64,000 bases of DNA from Bacillota bacterium (lineage in GTDB: Bacteria; Bacillota; UBA4882; UBA8346). A program made the translations under genes and the position numbers. Positions 43,685 to 52,001 of the stretch are shown here, in pieces (the stretch's first letter is position 1; every line of letters starts with the position of its first letter). The DNA is taken from NCBI GenBank assembly GCA_023435565.1, contig JAEYRN010000033.1:1-64000 (forward strand), read 5' to 3'. Below the pieces are notes generated by a model. It saw only the letters and a program-made list of their open reading frames with translations, was not told the origin of the DNA and did no database searches.

Positions 43685-44680
43685 TTATTCTTGAATCTTC
43701 TTTACGGCCTCCATAGCAAATTTAGTAGTAACCATTTTTTCATAAGGAACTTTCTTTTTAAGCTCACCGGCTTCATAAATGATTTCCTGGAGCCGATTAA
43801 AAGCAGCTTTGGTCAATATTGGGTTTTGGGACCAAGTATCCTGCGCCTTGTATCTTTTAACCGCCCGTGTCAATAAGTCTTGGTCATTGTCCGGAAAGAA
43901 ACTGGTAATCGTTGTAACAATCTGCTCCACGGAATGGTTTTGGACCCAGATTTGCCCGCGGTAAATTGCGTTAGTAAAACGTTGTATCATTTTAGGGTTT
44001 TTGTTAAGTAAGTCCCTGCGAGCATGATACACTGTATAGGGTAATACCCCTCCGGCAATACGGAAAGAAGCGACTACATGCCCGATCCCTTCCCTTTCTA
44101 AAACTGAGACCGTCGGTTCAAACAACTGAAGATAATCCCCGACACCACTCTGAAAAGCCCCAGCAGTAGCAGTAAATTGTATATTCTGAATGATTTCCAC
44201 ATCATGATGCGGTCTGATCCCGTTTTCCCGTAAAACATGTTCAAGTAACATTTGGGGTACTCCGCCCTTACGTCCTCCAATAATCGCTTTACCTTTAACG
44301 TTTTTCCAGTCAAAGTTGGGCATCGGTTGCCTTGCAATTAAGAATGAGCCGTCGCCCTTTGTCAATTGGGCAAAAGCTACTAAATAGTTATCCGCCCCTT
44401 GATTGTAAACATAAACTGCGGCTTCCGGACCGAAAAATCCGATATCCACGCTACCGGATACAAGGGCCGCCGCCCCTTTATCCGCCCCCCAAGCCGTTGA
44501 AAGTTCTATTTCCAAACCTTCTTCCTTAAAAAAACCTTTGTTAATAGCCACATACTGTGGAGCATAAAAAACTGACCTCACAACTTCGGAAAGACGGACT
44601 TTTTCCAATTTGGGAGCAGCCCAACCAGTACAAGTAAATAAAACTATTCCAATTAAGAAAAAAACTAAAAACTTTTTCAA
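43685..44680 (-). CDS. ABC transporter substrate-binding protein, NMT1/SsuA-like
   Basis: About 331 residues. Signal peptide MKKFLVFFLIGIVLFTCTG then a periplasmic-binding fold with SVFYAPQYVAINKGFFKEEGL and ALVSGSVDIGFFGPEAAVYVYNQG, typical of NMT1/THI5-like proteins. TTG at 44680 is chosen because AAAGGAGGG lies 6 bases upstream and the signal peptide starts there; an ATG at 44713 would prepend a hydrophilic 11-residue tail. The ligand is unknown (sulfonate, nitrate, taurine or pyrimidine-like). Confidence 0.88.
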   Translation of the reverse strand: MKKFLVFFLIGIVLFTCTGWAAPKLEKVRLSEVVRSVFYAPQYVAINKGFFKEEGLEIELSTAWGADKGAAALVSGSVDIGFFGPEAAVYVYNQGADNYLVAFAQLTKGDGSFLIARQPMPNFDWKNVKGKAIIGGRKGGVPQMLLEHVLRENGIRPHHDVEIIQNIQFTATAGAFQSGVGDYLQLFEPTVSVLEREGIGHVVASFRIAGGVLPYTVYHARRDLLNKNPKMIQRFTNAIYRGQIWVQNHSVEQIVTTITSFFPDNDQDLLTRAVKRYKAQDTWSQNPILTKAAFNRLQEIIYEAGELKKKVPYEKMVTTKFAMEAVKKIQE

Positions 44681-44860
44681 AAGATCCCCTCCTTTTTTTA
44701 TTTGATGACACACCTATCACTAATGTGATATATTATGCCTTTAGTATAAAGAGGGTGCTTTAATCAAACAGTAACTGTGATGTTACGGTTTTTTAACCTA
44801 CATACTAACCCATATTGTGCTATATTATAAGTAACCCTTTCATTTTTCCCTTCTTTTATA

Positions 44861-44893
44861 GAAATGGCATAGGTGTAAAACCTGTGCCATTTC
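44861..44893 (+). terminator. terminator-like hairpin upstream of the flippase gene
   Basis: GAAATGGCATAGG pairs with CCTGTGCCATTTC around a TGTAAAA loop, then ATTTTATTG. No plus-strand gene lies upstream, so it may end a short leader transcript (attenuator) or simply be a palindrome. Confidence 0.4.
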
Positions 44894-44963
44894 ATTTTAT
44901 TGCTTTAACACTGTCATATTGGACCTCTCCATCCCATAAATATCCTATTATGGGGTGAAAGTA

Positions 44964-46334
44964 TTGAAAAAAAGACCTAATTTATCAGGTTTTTTATACT
45001 TAGTAGGTTCAGGTTTAGTTATTCAGCTAATAGGCTCAATATATCGCATTTGGTTGGCTCGTCAAATAGGACCGGAGGCTTTGGGTATTCAACAGATGGT
45101 TTACCCGGTTTACCGGTTACTTAGCGGATTGGCAACCTTGGGCTTACCGTTGGCATTAACCAAGTGGGTTTCAGAATATCTCGCCGCCAAGGAATATGCC
45201 GGTATCTTTTCCATACTTAATTGGGCTATTAAAATAGTCTTTGTCTCTGCTCTAATTACTGGAATTACATTGGTTTTTATTACACCCTATTTAAGCGGGC
45301 ATGTTTTTACGGACCCTAGGGTTAGGGAGGCTTTATTTGTAATCGCTTTAGCGATACCTTTTTCAGCCCTTTCTGCAATTTACCGTGGTCACTTTCAAGG
45401 GTTTTCCAACACTGCCCCTACGGCAGTCTCCGAAATTACCGAACAATTTTCCGAAGTTGGAACCACTTATCTAATGGTTGGCATTTTTAGTCCGTTCCTT
45501 CCATTTGCAACCTATACCTATCCCCTAGTAGGATTGACTATTGGTGAAATAGTCTGTTTAATAACTCTGATTTGTTTTGTAAAGCTACGAACTGACATCA
45601 AATCCCAGCCTATTCAATTACCGGTGCCAAAAAACGAAATTATTAGGTATTCCTGGCCGCTTTTGTTCAACCAAATAATCACTTCAGCCAGCCTTGCCAG
45701 CGAAGGAGTATTAATTCCATTTATGTTAAAGCGGGCCGGTTATTTAACTCACGAAAGTACTGCTCTCTTCGGGCAAATGACCGGAATGGCCGAACCCGTA
45801 GCTTTTTTTCCTTTGATTTTAATGGCGCCTTTGGCAAGTGTTCTTTCTCCTCAAATTAGCTCCGTTTTTAAGACCGGATCCCTCGAAAAAATTAAAAGAA
45901 AAATATCCAAGTTCTATCTGTTTGGTACAGTTTTATGCCTCATCGGATACTTTATAATCCAGTTTTCAGCCTCAAACCTGGTCCGCTCTCTTTATGGCGG
46001 TTCCATTGGCATTCCCGTTCATTTAATTAAAATCTTAGTGATTGGGTTACCCTTTACCGGTATTTCCATTCTCAACTATACAATCTTAGCGGCAGTTGGA
46101 GCAACGGAAAAAATCCTCTATCTTAGTCTTTGGGTAGCTGGGTTAAAAACATTTTTGATTTATTCTTTAACTCCCCTATTTGGTATATATGGCTCAGCTT
46201 GGGCAATAAATATCACTCAAATCTTTATCGCTTTGGCCAGTCTGGCGGAACTATGGCCGTTTTTGCCGAAATCCGACGGAGTATCCCTCCCCAGATGGCG
46301 GCTGCCGTTCCGCTGCCGAGTGGAACTCCTTTAA
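44964..46334 (+). CDS. MOP-superfamily flippase, SpoVB/MurJ-like
   Basis: About 456 residues, roughly fourteen membrane helices. GSGLVIQLIGSIYRIWLARQIGPEALGIQQMVYPVY at the start and KWVSEYLAAKEY after helix 2 are typical of the SpoVB/MurJ-type lipid-linked precursor exporters. TTG 44964 follows GGGGTG by 6 bases; GTG 44955 is the alternative. Adjacent to a class A PBP, consistent with peptidoglycan or polysaccharide export. The last 37 codons lie over the end of that convergent PBP gene; the final residues (PRWRLPFRCRVELL) look unlike a normal C-terminus, so the ancestral stop may have been lost. Confidence 0.87.
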   Translation: MKKRPNLSGFLYLVGSGLVIQLIGSIYRIWLARQIGPEALGIQQMVYPVYRLLSGLATLGLPLALTKWVSEYLAAKEYAGIFSILNWAIKIVFVSALITGITLVFITPYLSGHVFTDPRVREALFVIALAIPFSALSAIYRGHFQGFSNTAPTAVSEITEQFSEVGTTYLMVGIFSPFLPFATYTYPLVGLTIGEIVCLITLICFVKLRTDIKSQPIQLPVPKNEIIRYSWPLLFNQIITSASLASEGVLIPFMLKRAGYLTHESTALFGQMTGMAEPVAFFPLILMAPLASVLSPQISSVFKTGSLEKIKRKISKFYLFGTVLCLIGYFIIQFSASNLVRSLYGGSIGIPVHLIKILVIGLPFTGISILNYTILAAVGATEKILYLSLWVAGLKTFLIYSLTPLFGIYGSAWAINITQIFIALASLAELWPFLPKSDGVSLPRWRLPFRCRVELL

Positions 46335-48120
46335 CTATTAAAGGTTGACCGGAACGATCATTCCCTATCCAAACGCCTGCTAAGAATTCCTGATTATAAC
46401 CTATAAACCAGCCGTTAGTATTCCTGTTGGTGGTTCCTGTTTTTCCGGCAGCTTTAGCCCCAATATTTGCCCGGGTTCCTGTACCACGAGCTATTACTCC
46501 CTCCATCATTGATGTCAGTTCCACGGCAGTTCCGGGGCTAATTACGTTTTGTTGATAAATTCGATCCTGATAAATTAATTTTCCGGATTTATCATATACC
46601 CGAAAAATACCAAATGGGCTGGAGCGTATTCCCTGATTGGCAAAAGGGGTATAGGCTCCCGTTAACTCTAATAAAGTAACTCCTTTAGTTAATCCCCCCA
46701 AAGCCAAAGGGGCAGGGCCGAGGTCATTTCTATCGCCTTCAGCCACCAGATTTTTCAAGCCCATTCGCTTGGCTAAAGCATATACATTACCGGCGCCTAA
46801 TTTTTGGACCAATTGAACGGCAATTGTATTTACCGATTCTTCCAGGGCAGTCCGTAAAGAAATTTCTCCCCGGTATTTATTATCATAATTTTGGGGCCGC
46901 CAAGGCCTTCCATTTACAATTACCTCTATGGGTTCATCGATTAATTTTGTTTCAGGATTATAACCCGTTTCAAGCGCAGCCGCAAATAAAAAAGGCTTAA
47001 TCGCCGATCCCGGCTGTCGATGAATCTCAAATGCTCGATTAAGCTGAGCTGGATTAAATCGCCTCCCTCCAACCAAAGCCAGAATTTCCCCGGTTGTGGG
47101 TTTAATTATCACTACCGCTCCTTGAGGCTGGACCACTCCCCATTGATCGATATCGGATATCGGCAATGTTTCCACTGCATCTTCAGCTACTGCTTGAATC
47201 TCCCGATCCATAGTCGTATAAATACTCAAACCGGCGCTTCGTAGATACTCTTCACTGAAGTTTGTCTTTTCCTTTAATATAGTTAATACATAATCCACCA
47301 AATATGCTCCAACATAAGTTGAACCTGGTCGATCCAAACTATTCAGCGGCTCTTGTTTGAATCTTTCTACTTCAGCTTTATTCAAATAACCATGTCGGAG
47401 CATTAATTTGAGGACCAGATTTCGCCTTTCCAGGGCTGCTATGGGATTACGGTAAGGGGAATAATACTCCGGACTTTTGGCTAAACCGGAAATCAAGGCA
47501 CATTCGGCTGTATTCAGTTCTTGGACCGGTTTTCCAAAGTAGACTTCAGCCCCACCCTGCACTCCCCATGTACCATGGCCGAAATAAATACTGTTTAAAT
47601 AGAACTCTAAAATTTGCTTTTTACTATATTGCTGTTCAACTCGGATCGCATATGCCATTTCAAAAATTTTACGAAATATACTTTTTTCATGTGACAAAAA
47701 TACGTTTTTAACCAATTGTTGGGTAATAGTACTACCGCCCTGAACCTTTTTCCCGGCTAATATATCTTGATAGAGAGCCCTAATAATTCCCCGGAAATCG
47801 ATGCCTTTATGGCGGTAAAATCGGTAGTCCTCAGTAGCGATGAACGCATTTTGCAAATCTTTTGGAATATCTTCAATCGGCGCCCATAAACGTGTTTTTG
47901 CATAAAGACTCGCTATTGGTCCCCCATCACGATCGTAAACCGTAGTAACAATTTTACTTTTTTCCAATTCCGCACGTAAATTCAGTCTCCAGACCAAAGG
48001 ATTGAAAAAAACCAATATGATGGTGCTTAAACCAATAAGTAACACTAACCCGATCCCAAACCGAAAAAGGCGATGCGGTCTTTTTCTTTTTAGATAAATA
48101 TTCCGTTTCGATTTAGCCAT
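46225..48120 (-). CDS. class A penicillin-binding protein (PBP1A-type) 2
   Basis: About 631 residues. Basic cytoplasmic tail, membrane helix (about 20-42), GT51 with ATEDYRFYRHKGID and GGSTITQQLVKN, transpeptidase with PGSAIKPF, ESVNTIAVQ and GKTGTTNRNTNGWFIGY. ATG 48120 has AGGTGA upstream; a GTG at 48132 overlaps that site. Shares order and motifs with the 706-residue paralogue but lacks its acidic C-terminal tail. Convergent overlap of 110 bases with the flippase gene. Confidence 0.94.
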   Translation of the reverse strand: MAKSKRNIYLKRKRPHRLFRFGIGLVLLIGLSTIILVFFNPLVWRLNLRAELEKSKIVTTVYDRDGGPIASLYAKTRLWAPIEDIPKDLQNAFIATEDYRFYRHKGIDFRGIIRALYQDILAGKKVQGGSTITQQLVKNVFLSHEKSIFRKIFEMAYAIRVEQQYSKKQILEFYLNSIYFGHGTWGVQGGAEVYFGKPVQELNTAECALISGLAKSPEYYSPYRNPIAALERRNLVLKLMLRHGYLNKAEVERFKQEPLNSLDRPGSTYVGAYLVDYVLTILKEKTNFSEEYLRSAGLSIYTTMDREIQAVAEDAVETLPISDIDQWGVVQPQGAVVIIKPTTGEILALVGGRRFNPAQLNRAFEIHRQPGSAIKPFLFAAALETGYNPETKLIDEPIEVIVNGRPWRPQNYDNKYRGEISLRTALEESVNTIAVQLVQKLGAGNVYALAKRMGLKNLVAEGDRNDLGPAPLALGGLTKGVTLLELTGAYTPFANQGIRSSPFGIFRVYDKSGKLIYQDRIYQQNVISPGTAVELTSMMEGVIARGTGTRANIGAKAAGKTGTTNRNTNGWFIGYNQEFLAGVWIGNDRSGQPLIVKGVPLGSGTAAAIWGGILRRISAKTAIVPPDWPKR

Positions 48121-48205
48121 TAAAGTACTCACCTGGGTTTAGGGTGAGCTTTGACTAGATTATCAATACCATATTAATCTCGTATTTTTAAAACTGTTTT
48201 TATTT

Positions 48206-48326
48206 ATGAGAATTGCATAATTACCTTAGTTGACCCTTCAGCTACAATATATAGTGACAAACCCAGATGTATCTATCAATATATTGTGAGCTGAAGCTAA
48301 AATTTTTAATTATGCAATTCTCTCAT
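48206..48326. repeat. 121-bp MITE-like fold-back element
   Basis: Outer arms ATGAGAATTGCATAATTA (48206-48223) and TAATTATGCAATTCTCTCAT (48307-48326) are inverted with a 2-base indel; inner arms CTTCAGCT-ACAATAT and its partner at 48277-48296 are also inverted. The first 24 bases (48204-48227) recur exactly at 37119-37142. No coding capacity. Confidence 0.7.
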
Positions 48327-48393
48327 TTGACTTTAAAATAAATTTACGGCAAAATAAGTAGGATGAATTCGCTAACATTTTTGAGGGAAGAGA

Positions 48394-49296
48394 ATGAGAA
48401 AAGCGCTTTTAATTTTTAATCCCCGGTCGGGAGGAAACCGTTTTAATCAGTTAGATTTAGTCCTGGAGCGGTTTAAGTACCAGAAAATTCTGACTCAAGC
48501 TTTTTGTCTATCCGAATCGGGTAATGATGAAAGAATGATAAATACCCTAACCCGACATCATTTTGATCTTGTGGTAATTTCCGGTGGAGATGGAACAATA
48601 AACTTCATAGTCAATGTTTTACTAAAAAACAATATCCAACTACCGATTGGAATTATTCCCGCCGGGACTTCAAATGATTTAGCCAGGAACTTAAAACTAC
48701 CCCTTGATCAAAAAAAGGCTGTCGATCAGATAGCCTTTGGTAGTACTGTTTCTATCGATGTAGGCCTGGTAAACGAGACAACTTATTTCTTAAGTAGCTG
48801 CGCCGGGGGTCTTTTTACGGATATATCCTATAAAACAGAAGAGGATTTAAAAAAAAGTCTGGGTCCGTTAGCCTATTACCTAAAAGGAATACAGGAATTT
48901 ACTCGGATTCAACCTTTTAAGTTGATCGTAAAAACCAATGGAAACGTTATTGAGGAAGACATTTTACTCTTTTTTATCCTAAACGGACCGAATGTGGCCG
49001 GTTTATCCGACTTAATCCAAAATGCAACGCCAACCGATGGTTATCTGCATTTAATTTTAATCAAGAAATGTGATCCCGTAGACCTTACCGGTATATTTTT
49101 TAATATCCTAGGGCATTTTTCACTCAAAGATAATGAAAAAGTAAAAATAATATCCGCTCCCGAATTTGAATTAATGAGTAATCACGAGATTGTACTAAGC
49201 GTTGACGGGGAAAAAAGCGGTACCCTACCGGCGAAGCTAATAGTTAAACCTAATAAATTAACACTCTTTTCCCCCTTTGAAGTAGTAGATTATTAA
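48394..49296 (+). CDS. diacylglycerol/lipid kinase family protein (DagK/YegS-like)
   Basis: 300 residues: ALLIFNPRSGGNR start, nucleotide-binding ISGGDGTINFIVNVLL near residue 68, and IIPAGTSNDLARNLKLP near 93, the hallmarks of the DAGKc domain, followed by the C-terminal beta sandwich. Phosphorylates diacylglycerol or a related lipid at the cytoplasmic membrane; exact substrate unknown. Ribosome site GAGGGA. Its stop overlaps the stop of the convergent M23 gene by 4 bases. Confidence 0.9.
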   Translation: MRKALLIFNPRSGGNRFNQLDLVLERFKYQKILTQAFCLSESGNDERMINTLTRHHFDLVVISGGDGTINFIVNVLLKNNIQLPIGIIPAGTSNDLARNLKLPLDQKKAVDQIAFGSTVSIDVGLVNETTYFLSSCAGGLFTDISYKTEEDLKKSLGPLAYYLKGIQEFTRIQPFKLIVKTNGNVIEEDILLFFILNGPNVAGLSDLIQNATPTDGYLHLILIKKCDPVDLTGIFFNILGHFSLKDNEKVKIISAPEFELMSNHEIVLSVDGEKSGTLPAKLIVKPNKLTLFSPFEVVDY

Positions 49297-50201
49297 TTAG
49301 TTCCGGAAATACCCGAAAAGTCCCATCCGATCGATTGTTCTAGAAACAATTCCGGGTCTATCGAAACCTCATCAATCTTAAAGGTTAAATGTAAATGAGG
49401 GCCGGTCGATAAACCGGTCGAGCCGACTTTTCCTAAGACCGTTCCTTTATCAATCATCTCTCCTTGATTAACCGTAATGGCTGATAAGTGGCAATAACTG
49501 GTGAACAAATTCAAGCCATGATGAAGCATCACCGTTAGACCGGTTACATGTAGATTGCCGGCATAAATTACCCGCCCGCGGTTGGCTGCAAACACTGGAG
49601 TCCCTTTGGGACTCACTATATCCAATCCCGAATGGCGACCATTTTCTATGTTGTTAACATATCGTATTCTACCAAAACCAGTAGAAATTCTTCCTTTAAC
49701 CGGCCAGATAAATGGGCCATTCCATAGAGGAAGCATCCCGGATTGAATAGCTTCCAGCCGTGCTTTAGTAGTAATTTTGGCGTCGGAATTGACGCTTGAG
49801 TCGCTGAGTATTTTTTTTCTGGTCTCTTCCGGCACCGAAATCCTGCTTTCCGGAAAAGTTCGTTCCAAAACCTTTAGCGGGTAAGACTTCACCCAATTCA
49901 ACATTTCTGTTTTAACCAATATGGAAACCTGGTAATCACCAGGAGCATTATAATATGAAATCGGTAAGAAACCGATAAACTCCTTATTTTCGTTTTTCCA
50001 TAATTCATATCCGCTTTCAAGAAAACCGGCTTTCACCAAAGCATCCTCCGGCGCTTTGACTTTTATTTGGAGAAAATCGCCCGGCCGCAAATTATCTGTG
50101 CTAAACCATACCTCAGGCTCCCCCAAGTTCGCAATAACTAATACCGGTGAAAATAATAATATAACAATAAGTAATACTCTGTTAAATTGCCTCATTCTCA
50201 T
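49293..50201 (-). CDS. M23-family peptidoglycan endopeptidase-like protein, exported
   Basis: About 302 residues. Signal peptide (RVLLIVILLFSPVLVIA), an N-terminal beta domain (about 30-115), and an M23 domain (about 165-285) with zinc ligands in GRHSGLDIVSP (H..D), FTSYCHLSAI and GPHLHLTF (HxH). Predicted to cleave peptide cross-links. Start could be ATG 50201 or ATG 50195; GGGTGG precedes both. Divergent from the OmpA-like gene, a plausible envelope grouping. Confidence 0.9.
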   Translation of the reverse strand: MRMRQFNRVLLIVILLFSPVLVIANLGEPEVWFSTDNLRPGDFLQIKVKAPEDALVKAGFLESGYELWKNENKEFIGFLPISYYNAPGDYQVSILVKTEMLNWVKSYPLKVLERTFPESRISVPEETRKKILSDSSVNSDAKITTKARLEAIQSGMLPLWNGPFIWPVKGRISTGFGRIRYVNNIENGRHSGLDIVSPKGTPVFAANRGRVIYAGNLHVTGLTVMLHHGLNLFTSYCHLSAITVNQGEMIDKGTVLGKVGSTGLSTGPHLHLTFKIDEVSIDPELFLEQSIGWDFSGISGTN

Positions 50202-50341
50202 AACCACCCGTTCTTTATTTTAGTAAATTTCCTTATTTAGATATTAAATTTAATTTTATTCTATACTTTAATTTGGAGATCCCGTGTCTAAAATCCTCCT
50301 TTTCCATTTATTTTTAACTGTTACATTTATTGATAATTAGA

Positions 50342-50347
50342 TATAAT
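50342..50347 (+). promoter_or_regulatory. candidate -10 of the OmpA-like gene
   Basis: TATAAT at 50342-50347, about 30 bases before the start codon. The -35 at the right distance (TGTTAC) is poor, so this is only a candidate. Confidence 0.35.
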
Positions 50348-50376
50348 TTGTTTAATAATATAATGGAGGGAAGAAG

Positions 50377-51699
50377 ATGGATAAATTAATTGCCTTGGCG
50401 GCGATTGCGCTTTTTTTTCTAATAACCCCAACCCCGGAAATTGTATCGTTTACCCCGATACAAAGCTTAAATACTGAAATGATTAGCATGACAATCGAAG
50501 GAGAAAAATTTGATCAATCGGCAGTGGTCAAATTGTCTCGGCCGGACGAGCCCGAAATATATGCTTCTGATGTCAAGGTTGAATCCAAGAACCGAATAGT
50601 CTGCAAATTAGATTTAAAAGGTAAAAGAAACGGTAAATGGGATTTAGTCGTCGCCAACATAGATCGGATTACTAAAAGACAGAAACGGGCTTCGGTTTCT
50701 CAAGGTTTCAACATTGAATATCCGGCGCCGTTAATTTCGAGCATCAGCCCTAATTCAGGTTTAAATTCCGGAATTATTGAGATTAATAACCTTTCCGGTT
50801 CTCATTTCCGTACCGGCGCTTCGGTGATGTTAAGCAATCAAAAAATGGAGATTGGCGCCTCGCGAATCGAGTTGATATCCAGTAAAAAAATTAGTTGTCA
50901 GTTCAATCTGTCAAATGCAGAAATTGGGACTTATAATGTAAAAGTTGTTAATGATGACGGCAAAACCGGTATTCTCCCCGCCGCTTTTACTATTCAAGGC
51001 CCTCCCCCTGTAATAAAAGTGCTTCGCCCGGAAATAACCGGTATAACACCTGAAAGAGGATTTAATAATGGATATGTCTTAACAACTATCACCGGGGCCA
51101 ATTTTGAACCGGAAGCAACTACCAAATTAGTCGGCCCTGGTCCGGTGGAATTACCGGGACTTAATGTCAAAATCGACTCGTCGTCTCAAATAACCTGCTT
51201 TTTCGATATCAAAGACCAACCGGTTGGAAAGTATGATGTGGAGATTACCAATCCCAACGGACAAAAGGCTGTATTACCAAATGCTTTTACTGTTGAAATC
51301 ATGAATGAATCGGCTATCAAATTAAATAGTTCGTTAAAACCGGTCTTCTTCGACTTAAATAAGGACAATCTCAAATCCGGGCAGCCGGAACGTTTAGACT
51401 CCAACTTAAAAACTCTGTTAGCAAATCCAAAACTTTTTATCTTATTGGGTGGCCATGCTGATGAACGTGGTAGTACCCGATATAATCTTGATCTTTCCGC
51501 TAGACGGGCCGAGAATATTAAAAAATACTTGGTCAGTAAAGGAATTGACCCAAAACGGATCACCATTTATGCTTATGGCAAAGATCATCCAGCTAAAAAG
51601 GGGCATAGTGAATCAGCTTGGGAATATAACCGAAGAGTGGATGTAATGGTTTGGGAAGAACCCCCAACCAGGGATATGGGGATAAAAGGCATTGAGTAG
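50377..51699 (+). CDS. exported protein with TIG/IPT repeats and C-terminal OmpA/Pal domain
   Basis: 440 residues. N-terminal hydrophobic segment, then three IPT/TIG-like immunoglobulin folds (about 24-107, 115-207, 217-307; each begins P-I-x-x-I-P-x-x-G and ends AFTI/V), then an OmpA-like domain (about 315-430) with the diaminopimelate-binding pattern GGHADERGSTRYNLDLSARRAENIKKYL. No beta-barrel or lipobox is visible, so attachment is unclear. Binds peptidoglycan; the TIG array may reach the outer membrane or a partner. The combination is unusual. Ribosome site GGAGGG. Confidence 0.85.
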   Translation: MDKLIALAAIALFFLITPTPEIVSFTPIQSLNTEMISMTIEGEKFDQSAVVKLSRPDEPEIYASDVKVESKNRIVCKLDLKGKRNGKWDLVVANIDRITKRQKRASVSQGFNIEYPAPLISSISPNSGLNSGIIEINNLSGSHFRTGASVMLSNQKMEIGASRIELISSKKISCQFNLSNAEIGTYNVKVVNDDGKTGILPAAFTIQGPPPVIKVLRPEITGITPERGFNNGYVLTTITGANFEPEATTKLVGPGPVELPGLNVKIDSSSQITCFFDIKDQPVGKYDVEITNPNGQKAVLPNAFTVEIMNESAIKLNSSLKPVFFDLNKDNLKSGQPERLDSNLKTLLANPKLFILLGGHADERGSTRYNLDLSARRAENIKKYLVSKGIDPKRITIYAYGKDHPAKKGHSESAWEYNRRVDVMVWEEPPTRDMGIKGIE

Positions 51700-51722
51700 T
51701 TTCATTATTGAATAATAAATAA

Positions 51723-51943
51723 GGTTGTTGCAAACCAAACAAATGAATGCCATCATCTCCACCCAGCCCTAAACGGCTGGGCTAGGTATACAAAAACATT
51801 CTAAACCCCTTTCTGGGCTCGGTTAAAACTTCGAAGCTTAACCCAGCCCGGCTTAGCCGGGGTTGAGAAGTTTTTAAAACATAGCCCAGGGGTTTAAGCC
51901 CTGGGTGGACAAAACGGCAAAAGAGCTTCTTTTGCGACAGCCC
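51723..51943. repeat. hairpin cluster / palindromic repeat element
   Basis: Three consecutive GC-rich hairpins: CCCAGCC/GGCTGGG (near 51763-51782), CCCGGC/GCCGGG (near 51846-51860) and CCCAGGG/CCCTGGG (near 51884-51905), then GCAAAAG/CTTTTGC. The ends (GGTTGTTGCAAA and its imperfect inverse ending TTTGCGACAGCCC) form a possible terminal inverted repeat. It lies between two convergent genes and could also stop transcription from both sides. Confidence 0.55.
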
Positions 51944-52001
51944 ATTATAATTTTTACCAGATTACATTAAAATATAAATTAAACCTAAATTACTAGAATT
52001 A

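Noticed and set aside
44681..44954. TPP or other metabolite riboswitch in front of the NMT1-like binding protein
   Set aside because: No CTGAGA/ACCTGA-type TPP core or other known aptamer is visible, so a thiamine-precursor role is not supported.
46130..46348. Open frame of 72 codons overlapping the flippase and PBP ends
   Set aside because: A third frame over two solid genes, without ribosome site.
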